Part shown: positions 14,223 through 18,482 of the stretch, piece after piece
How positions within the stretch are numbered: the first letter of the stretch is position 1
Layout of the letters: every line of letters starts with the position of its first letter
Assembly (NCBI GenBank): GCA_002343505.1
Contig: DDQZ01000003.1
Span: 1-18,482, forward strand
DNA length: 18,482 bases
Direction: 5' to 3'
From: Verrucomicrobiaceae bacterium UBA2429
Lineage (GTDB): Bacteria; Verrucomicrobiota; Verrucomicrobiia; Verrucomicrobiales; Verrucomicrobiaceae
Notes under the pieces: generated by a model
Seen by the model: the letters and a program-made list of their open reading frames with translations, nothing else
Told to the model about the DNA's origin: nothing
Database searches by the model: none
Made by a program: the position numbers and the translations under genes

Positions 14223-14912
14223 ATGGACGCCATCAACCCAAACGAGCTTTGCATGAGGTTCGCCGTTCTTGATGGGCTTGGAGATTTCCGGCACTCATTC
14301 ATTCTGCGGCACCCGGAGATCAGCGTGGATGCGGAGCGCGACGAGGTCCTGGAAAGGCTCGGCCCCTGGCATCGGGAGCAGGTGGCGGGACTGGGTTTTG
14401 ATCCTGTGGCGCTGAAGCTGGTCGCGCAGGTGCATGGCAACGGAGTCGCTGTGATAGAGGAAGGGAACAGTGAGTCCTTTTTCACGGGCCAGGATGGCAT
14501 GGTCAGCGACCGGGCGGGCATTATGCTGGGGATTTATGTGGCGGACTGCGCGGCGGTGTATCTTGCCGATCCGGTTGGAGGGGCTTTCGGCTTGGTCCAC
14601 TCTGGAAAAAAAGGCACGGAGTCGGGTATCGCGGCGGTGGCGCTGCGACTCATGATGGAGCGTTTTGGAACACGCCCTGGGAATGTGCTGGCGCAGGTTA
14701 GCCCGTGCATTCGTCCGCCTGCATACGAGGTGGATTTCGCCGCCGAAATCCGCCGTCAATGCCTGGGCTGCGGAGTGCTGCCGGAGCATTTTCATGACTG
14801 CGGGGTCTGCACGTCTTCCGACTTGCGGCGCTATTATTCCTACCGCATGGAAAAAGGCCGCACAGGCCGGATGCTGGCCTTGCTCGGCAAACCCGGTCCC
14901 GCCGCCTCTTGA
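14223..14912 (+). CDS. pgeF: Laccase-domain purine nucleoside phosphorylase/peptidoglycan editing factor (YfiH/PgeF family)
   Basis: This family was first called multicopper polyphenol oxidase. Members studied elsewhere act as cytoplasmic purine nucleoside-processing enzymes, and E. coli YfiH removes mis-incorporated residues from muropeptide precursors. Of 229 residues, the likely metal ligands are His71 in AQVHGNGV, Cys109 in YVADCAAV and His126 in VHSGKKGTESGI. Further family landmarks are SPCIRPPAYEVDF at about 160-172 and SYRMEKGRTGRM near the end. The usual HAGWRGT stretch is here HSGKKGT: the ligand is kept but the Trp and Arg are replaced. The ATG at 14223 is used; Met11 is a possible shorter start. 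The gene follows the MarR gene by 50 bases and its stop overlaps the ispE start. Confidence 0.9.
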   Translation: MDAINPNELCMRFAVLDGLGDFRHSFILRHPEISVDAERDEVLERLGPWHREQVAGLGFDPVALKLVAQVHGNGVAVIEEGNSESFFTGQDGMVSDRAGIMLGIYVADCAAVYLADPVGGAFGLVHSGKKGTESGIAAVALRLMMERFGTRPGNVLAQVSPCIRPPAYEVDFAAEIRRQCLGCGVLPEHFHDCGVCTSSDLRRYYSYRMEKGRTGRMLALLGKPGPAAS

Positions 14913-15754
14913 AGCTCAAACTGTCATCCCCTGCCAAAATCAATCTCTGGCTGCGCATCCTGGGCCGCAGGCAGGACGGTTTTCATGAGGTTGAAACCCG
15001 CCTGCACAAAGTGGCCGTTGAAGATGTAGTCGAACTCGAACTGACCGGGCCGGGAGAGGATGTGACACTCACCTGCACGGTTCCGGGCATACCACTGGAC
15101 GACTCCAACCTGGCGATCCGCGCCCTGCGCGCCTTCGAGGCCCGGACCGGCAGTCGTCATTCCTGGCGCATTCACCTGGAAAAGCGCATCCCGTCAGGGG
15201 CCGGACTCGGAGGTGGCAGCGGCAATGCGGCGGTCATTCTCCAGGGCGCCAACCAGCTTCTTGGCAGTCCGCTGGGCATTGACGAACTTCTGGAAGTGGC
15301 GGCCGGAATCGGCGCGGATGTGCCGTTTTTCCTGCTGGAAACCAGCGCCGCCGACGGCAGCGGACGTGGTGAGCAGGTGGCGCCCGCGCCATCACCGGGG
15401 CCTGTGCCCGTTCTTTTGATCAAACCGGCCTTCCCGGTTCCTACTCCCTGGGCCTATGGCCGCTGGATGGGATCGCGGGAGCTGCCCGGCGTCATGTATG
15501 CGCTCCAGCCGGGACCGTGGGGAGCTTTGCAAAACAGCCTCGAGCGGCCTGTGTTTGAAAAATTCCGCCTGCTTCCTGCTTTGAAAACCTGGCTGCTGGA
15601 GCGTCCGGGGGTGCTGGGCGCGCTCATGTCCGGCTCCGGCTCGACTCTCTTCGCCCTGTTTGAGAGTTCCGATGCATGCGAAACGGCTGCCGGGGAGGCG
15701 CGCGAGTGGGTTGGGGAAACCGCCTGGATCAGGGCGACAAATCTGCTTGGCTGA
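14909..15754 (+). CDS. ispE: 4-diphosphocytidyl-2-C-methyl-D-erythritol kinase
   Basis: The GHMP-family kinase of the MEP pathway; it phosphorylates CDP-methylerythritol on the way to isoprenoid precursors. The 281 residues begin at a TTG (14909) that overlaps the pgeF stop as TTGA. This start places SPAKINLWLRILGRRQDGFH at residue 7, where the family has it; no ATG or GTG fits. Lys10 and Asp137 (in GADVPFFL) match the catalytic pair, PSGAGLGGGSGNAAVIL at 95-111 is the ATP-binding glycine loop, and SGSGSTLFALF (about 240-250) is the third GHMP motif. The loop reads GGGSGNAA rather than the common GGGSSDAA. A strong terminator follows. Confidence 0.95.
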   Translation: MKLKLSSPAKINLWLRILGRRQDGFHEVETRLHKVAVEDVVELELTGPGEDVTLTCTVPGIPLDDSNLAIRALRAFEARTGSRHSWRIHLEKRIPSGAGLGGGSGNAAVILQGANQLLGSPLGIDELLEVAAGIGADVPFFLLETSAADGSGRGEQVAPAPSPGPVPVLLIKPAFPVPTPWAYGRWMGSRELPGVMYALQPGPWGALQNSLERPVFEKFRLLPALKTWLLERPGVLGALMSGSGSTLFALFESSDACETAAGEAREWVGETAWIRATNLLG

Positions 15755-15762
15755 AAAAAGTT

Positions 15763-15802
15763 GGAGCCGGGCGGCTCCCGATTCCGCCCGGCTCCTTTGT
15801 TT
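15763..15802 (+). terminator. Rho-independent terminator of ispE
   Basis: A perfect 12-bp stem (GGAGCCGGGCGG at 15763-15774 with CCGCCCGGCTCC at 15784-15795) closes a 9-base loop and is followed by TTTGTTT. An A-run at 15754-15759 upstream could let it work in reverse too, but no leftward gene ends here. It begins 9 bases after the ispE stop and separates the marR-pgeF-ispE block from the next gene. Confidence 0.92.
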
Positions 15803-15924
15803 GCATCAACCTCAACACTGTCCCGCGTTGCCGCAGGGGTGATGACAACAACCAATCACTCTCAAGACCAGATCCGGGGGAGGCTTCTCCCGCCATCACT
15901 GTGGATAGCTTTGATTCCCTGCCT

Positions 15925-15952
15925 TTGAGGATGTTGAAAAAATTTTGATAAT
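15925..15952 (+). promoter_or_regulatory. Candidate promoter for the sugar phosphate isomerase gene, overlapping an A/T inverted repeat
   Basis: TTGAGG at 15925-15930 (4 of 6) and GATAAT at 15947-15952 (5 of 6) are 16 bases apart. The -10 box lies inside a perfect A/T inverted repeat (AAAAAATT at 15937-15944, AATTTTTT at 15950-15957). About 80 bases of leader would precede the ATG at 16037. The region 15803-15924 holds nothing clear beyond a small GGGAG-GCTT-CTCCC hairpin near 15876. Confidence 0.42.
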
Positions 15953-16036
15953 TTTTTGAAACGGGAGGTTTGCCGCCCCGGCAATACGGCAGGACTTCGC
16001 TTGACCGCCCCGGAAATGTCTTTTGAATCCGCCGAA

Positions 16037-17095
16037 ATGAACCGCCGCGCTTTCCTCCGCCAGACCGCCCTTGCATCCACCGCGCTCGCCTCCGGCCGCC
16101 TTCGCGCCGCCGTGCCGGGTTTGAAGCTCGGCTTGGACCACTTCGCGCTCCGGGCCACCGGCTGGAAGGCCGCGCAATACATTGATTATGCCGCCTCCCA
16201 GAAGCTCGACACCTGCTTCATCTCCGAGATGCACATCTTTGAGAGCTTCGAGGACGCCTACCTCCAGGGTCTCAAAGACCAGGCCGACAGGGCGGGCCTG
16301 CGTCTTTACGTCGGCACAGGCAGCGTCTGCCCCACCTCGAACACCTGGAAGGACACCTACGGCACGCCCGAGGAGCACCTGGCCCTGACCCTCCGGGTGG
16401 CCAAAAAACTCGGATCACCCGTGGCGCGCTGCTACCTTGGCAACTCCAAGGACCGCGCCACCGATGGCGGCATCCAGCGCCACATCGAGCAGACCGTGAA
16501 AGTCATCCGCGCCAGCCGCGCTCTCTCCGAGACCGAGGAGGTGAAAGTCGCCATTGAAAACCACTCCGGCGACATGCAGTCCCACGAGTTGAAGGCCCTC
16601 ATCGAAGCCGCCGGCAAGGAATACGTCGGCGCCAATCTCGACCCCGGAAACGCCGTCTGGGCGCTGGAGGAGCCCCTGGCCCATCTCGAAGTGCTCGGCG
16701 CCCTCACCGTCTGCACCAGCGCGCGCGACAGCATGGTATGGGAAAACGAGGATGGCGCCGTGGTCCAGTGGACCGCCGTCGGCGAGGGGCTGGTGGATTT
16801 CAAAGCCTACGCCAAGCGCCTCTCCGAACTCGCTCCAGGCGTGCCGCTCCAGATCGAGACCATCTCCGGCTTCGCCCGCCCGTTTGCCTGGAAAAAAGAC
16901 GAATTCTGGGCGCCCTATCCCAACCACAAGGACAGCGCCGCCTTTGCCGCCTGGGTCGGGATGTCGAAAAAAGGGCGGGAAATCCCGTCCTTCAAAGCCC
17001 CCGACGGCCCCGGCAAAAAAGATGCCGAGATCGCATATCAGAAATCAGAGTTCGAGCGCAGCATCGCCTGGCTCAATTCCAATTGCCGGAGTTGA
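16037..17095 (+). CDS. Tat-exported sugar phosphate isomerase/epimerase-like TIM barrel protein
   Basis: A member of the AP-endonuclease-2/xylose-isomerase-like TIM barrel superfamily, 352 residues from the ATG at 16037. That start gives MNRRAFLRQTALASTALASG, a twin-arginine-type signal (RRAFLR). In-frame starts at 16016 (ATG) and 15956 (TTG) only extend in front of it. Likely metal-binding acidic and His positions are Glu174 and His176 in VAIENHSGDMQSHE, Asp202 in GANLDPGN and Glu274 in LQIETISG. EMHIFESFEDAYLQGLKDQA and YVGTGSVCP are also typical of this superfamily. Such exported isomerase-like proteins are abundant in Verrucomicrobia and Planctomycetes and are presumed to act on sugars or sugar acids; the exact substrate is unknown. 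It has its own promoter candidate after the ispE terminator. Confidence 0.9.
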   Translation: MNRRAFLRQTALASTALASGRLRAAVPGLKLGLDHFALRATGWKAAQYIDYAASQKLDTCFISEMHIFESFEDAYLQGLKDQADRAGLRLYVGTGSVCPTSNTWKDTYGTPEEHLALTLRVAKKLGSPVARCYLGNSKDRATDGGIQRHIEQTVKVIRASRALSETEEVKVAIENHSGDMQSHELKALIEAAGKEYVGANLDPGNAVWALEEPLAHLEVLGALTVCTSARDSMVWENEDGAVVQWTAVGEGLVDFKAYAKRLSELAPGVPLQIETISGFARPFAWKKDEFWAPYPNHKDSAAFAAWVGMSKKGREIPSFKAPDGPGKKDAEIAYQKSEFERSIAWLNSNCRS

Positions 17096-17234
17096 AGGCG
17101 CTGATTTTCCAAAATCACCGCAAACAACGTTCCAAATCAGAAAACATCCTTGTAGTTTCAAAAATGAGAAACAAAAAGGAGCATTCTCCCAAAAATTAAA
17201 CTTTACCGGACTATTTAAGGTGGCTAAATAGAAA

Positions 17235-17253
17235 GGCATCAACCATTGATGCC
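17235..17253 (+). promoter_or_regulatory. Hairpin directly abutting the histidine kinase start codon
   Basis: GGCATCA at 17235-17241 and TGATGCC at 17247-17253 are a perfect 7-bp inverted repeat with a 5-base loop, ending on the base just before the ATG at 17254. The only Shine-Dalgarno-like run, GAAAGG at 17231-17236, is too far away in linear spacing and partly inside the stem. Folding could hide or re-space it, so translational control is possible. The rest of 17096-17234 is AT-rich and otherwise featureless. Confidence 0.5.
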
Positions 17254-18482
17254 ATGTCCATCACTCCCGATACCCTCCGCCCCGAGACCCTGGCCGAATT
17301 GGAAGCCAACCTCGAACAGATGAAAACCGCCAACTACTTCCTCCGGGTGGCGGTGGACCAGGTGCCGGAGGCCGTTTTGATCGTCGAAGCCGAATCCGGC
17401 TCCCCCCAAGGGCCGCGCGTGCTCTTCAGCAATGCCGCCGCCGCCGTCCTGGTCGGAGTCGAGCCGGAAAAAGGCCTGCGCGGCATGAACCTCGCCGACC
17501 TCGCCGCCGGTGACATGGACGCCGCCGTGCTCATGCAAAGCCTGCGCGAATCCGTCACCAACGGCGGCTCCCACGAATGCGAATGCCGGGTGCAAAACCT
17601 CTACGGGCGGGAACCCCTCATGTGCCGCTGGCGCGCGCGCGCCGTCTTCAACAGCCAGCGCAAGCTCCTCAACCACACGCTCATGATCACGCCCAAGCCC
17701 GCGCTTTCCGCCGCCGCAGCCAGGACCGCCCCCCTCAACGGCGGCAATCTCGACGCCCAGAGCGAGCTGCTCAAGCAGGCCAACCTCGCCCTGCTCGCGC
17801 GCGGCATCGCCCATGACGTGAACAACCTGCTTGGCATCCCCTTCATGGCACTCTCCGAAATGCTCCAGGACGCTGCCCTCCCGCCCGGGAGCAGGGACAC
17901 CCTGACGCAAATCTACCAAAGCCTCGACCTCGCCCGGCAGTTCACCTCCCGGGTGCTCAGCGCCTGCAAGGACCAGCCCGGCACCGTCAAACCCGCCGAC
18001 ATCGCCGCCATCATCCAGTCCACGGTCAAAGTCGCCGGCGCCGGCGCCAACGTCGAGCTGCGCGTCCGCGCCGCCGGGGATCTCCACCGCCCGGTCATAG
18101 ACGGCGTCCGGCTCGCCCAGGTGCTGCAAAACCTCATCCTCAACGGCATCCAGGCCATGCCCACCGGCGGTTACATGGACATCGAGGCCGCCAACACCGA
18201 ATTCGCCGAAGGCCAGGACGAGCAGCTCAAAGCCGGGCGCTACGTCAGAATCATCGTCCGCGACCGCGGCTGCGGCATCCCGCCGGAAAACCTGGCCAGG
18301 CTGTTCCGCGAACCCTTCACCACCAAGCCCGGCGGCAACGGCATCGGCCTGACCACCTGCAGGCATTACATCAAATCCGAGCAGGGCGACATCCGCGTCA
18401 GCTCCCGCCCCGGCGTCGGCACCGAATTCACCGTCTATCTCCCCGTCCGCGACACCCCGCCGCAGACCCCGCCGGACGACAC
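17254..18482 (+). CDS. PAS-domain sensor histidine kinase of the HDxNN type, C-terminus cut by window edge
   Basis: A soluble two-component sensor kinase; 409 residues are visible and the frame is open at the window end. No membrane segment or signal peptide is seen, so it should sense in the cytoplasm. An N-terminal coiled stretch (about 11-30) leads into a PAS-like domain at about 31-147 (VDQVPEAVLIVEAE, then RVLFSNAAAAVLVGVEPEKG). The phosphoacceptor helix has ARGIAHDVNNLLG with His187, a variant of the HDFNN box. The ATPase domain has the N box LQNLILNGIQAMP at 291-303, the G1 box DRGCGIPPENLARLF at 337-351, the F box FREPFTTK, the G2 box GNGIGLTTCR at 361-370, and the final strand FTVYLP. 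HDFNN kinases often carry a C-terminal receiver domain; whether this one does lies beyond the window. The partner regulator is not in view. Confidence 0.93.
   Translation, partial: MSITPDTLRPETLAELEANLEQMKTANYFLRVAVDQVPEAVLIVEAESGSPQGPRVLFSNAAAAVLVGVEPEKGLRGMNLADLAAGDMDAAVLMQSLRESVTNGGSHECECRVQNLYGREPLMCRWRARAVFNSQRKLLNHTLMITPKPALSAAAARTAPLNGGNLDAQSELLKQANLALLARGIAHDVNNLLGIPFMALSEMLQDAALPPGSRDTLTQIYQSLDLARQFTSRVLSACKDQPGTVKPADIAAIIQSTVKVAGAGANVELRVRAAGDLHRPVIDGVRLAQVLQNLILNGIQAMPTGGYMDIEAANTEFAEGQDEQLKAGRYVRIIVRDRGCGIPPENLARLFREPFTTKPGGNGIGLTTCRHYIKSEQGDIRVSSRPGVGTEFTVYLPVRDTPPQTPPDD

Noticed and set aside
1..18482. Mobile elements, CRISPR arrays, defence or biosynthetic clusters
   Set aside because: I found no transposase, integrase, recombinase, direct-repeat array, nuclease/helicase pair, toxin-antitoxin pair or synthase gene on either strand; gene content is largely housekeeping plus exported enzymes.

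Overview
This is GC-rich bacterial DNA (roughly 65% G+C by eye) that is densely coded on both strands. Several things suggest a member of the Verrucomicrobiota, in the PVC group. They are a secreted Cys-type sulfatase, a secreted FAD-dependent oxidoreductase with a golvesin/xanthan-lyase-like C-terminal domain, a twin-arginine sugar phosphate isomerase/epimerase, and two small envelope proteins whose C-terminal motifs I associate from memory with Verrucomicrobia and Planctomycetes. Taxonomy is an inference; there is no rRNA in the window.

Layout. Positions 1-3735 form a leftward cluster: purB, then queG six bases later, then an M48/Ste24-type membrane protease that overlaps queG by ATGA and runs off the left edge. 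Rightward from 3923 come dnaN and a proline-rich lipoprotein (to 5519). Leftward from 7997 come tal, closed by a good intrinsic terminator, and a secreted sulfatase (5547-6944). Rightward from 8230 come the FAD-dependent oxidoreductase, a secreted protein of unknown function (10496-11110) and mnmE (11162-12511). Leftward at 13397-12696 come a one-helix, proline-rich membrane protein and a tRNA-Leu(CAA). After an AT-rich regulatory stretch, rightward genes follow: a MarR-family regulator (13723), pgeF (14223) and ispE (14909). pgeF and ispE are coupled by a TTGA overlap, and a strong terminator follows ispE at 15763-15802. A Tat-type sugar phosphate isomerase/epimerase (16037-17095) comes next. 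Last is a PAS/HDxNN-type sensor histidine kinase (from 17254), cut by the right edge.

How the genes fit together. Most are housekeeping: purine synthesis (purB), tRNA modification (queG for queuosine, mnmE for wobble U34, plus tRNA-Leu), the replication clamp (dnaN), the pentose phosphate pathway (tal), isoprenoid precursor synthesis (ispE) and nucleoside clean-up (pgeF). The sulfatase, the secreted FAD enzyme and the exported sugar isomerase fit a bacterium that degrades sulfated or complex polysaccharides, but they are not in one operon. I see no CRISPR array, transposase, integrase, toxin-antitoxin pair or defence system, and no strong case for a new multi-gene system. The points most worth a second look are small: a 9-bp tandem repeat in the queG N-terminus, an atypical formylglycine motif in the sulfatase, a Sec-type signal on a flavoprotein, a repeated GCATTCAT motif between tal and the FAD enzyme, a palindrome beside a good promoter at the marR-type gene, and a hairpin abutting the kinase start codon.
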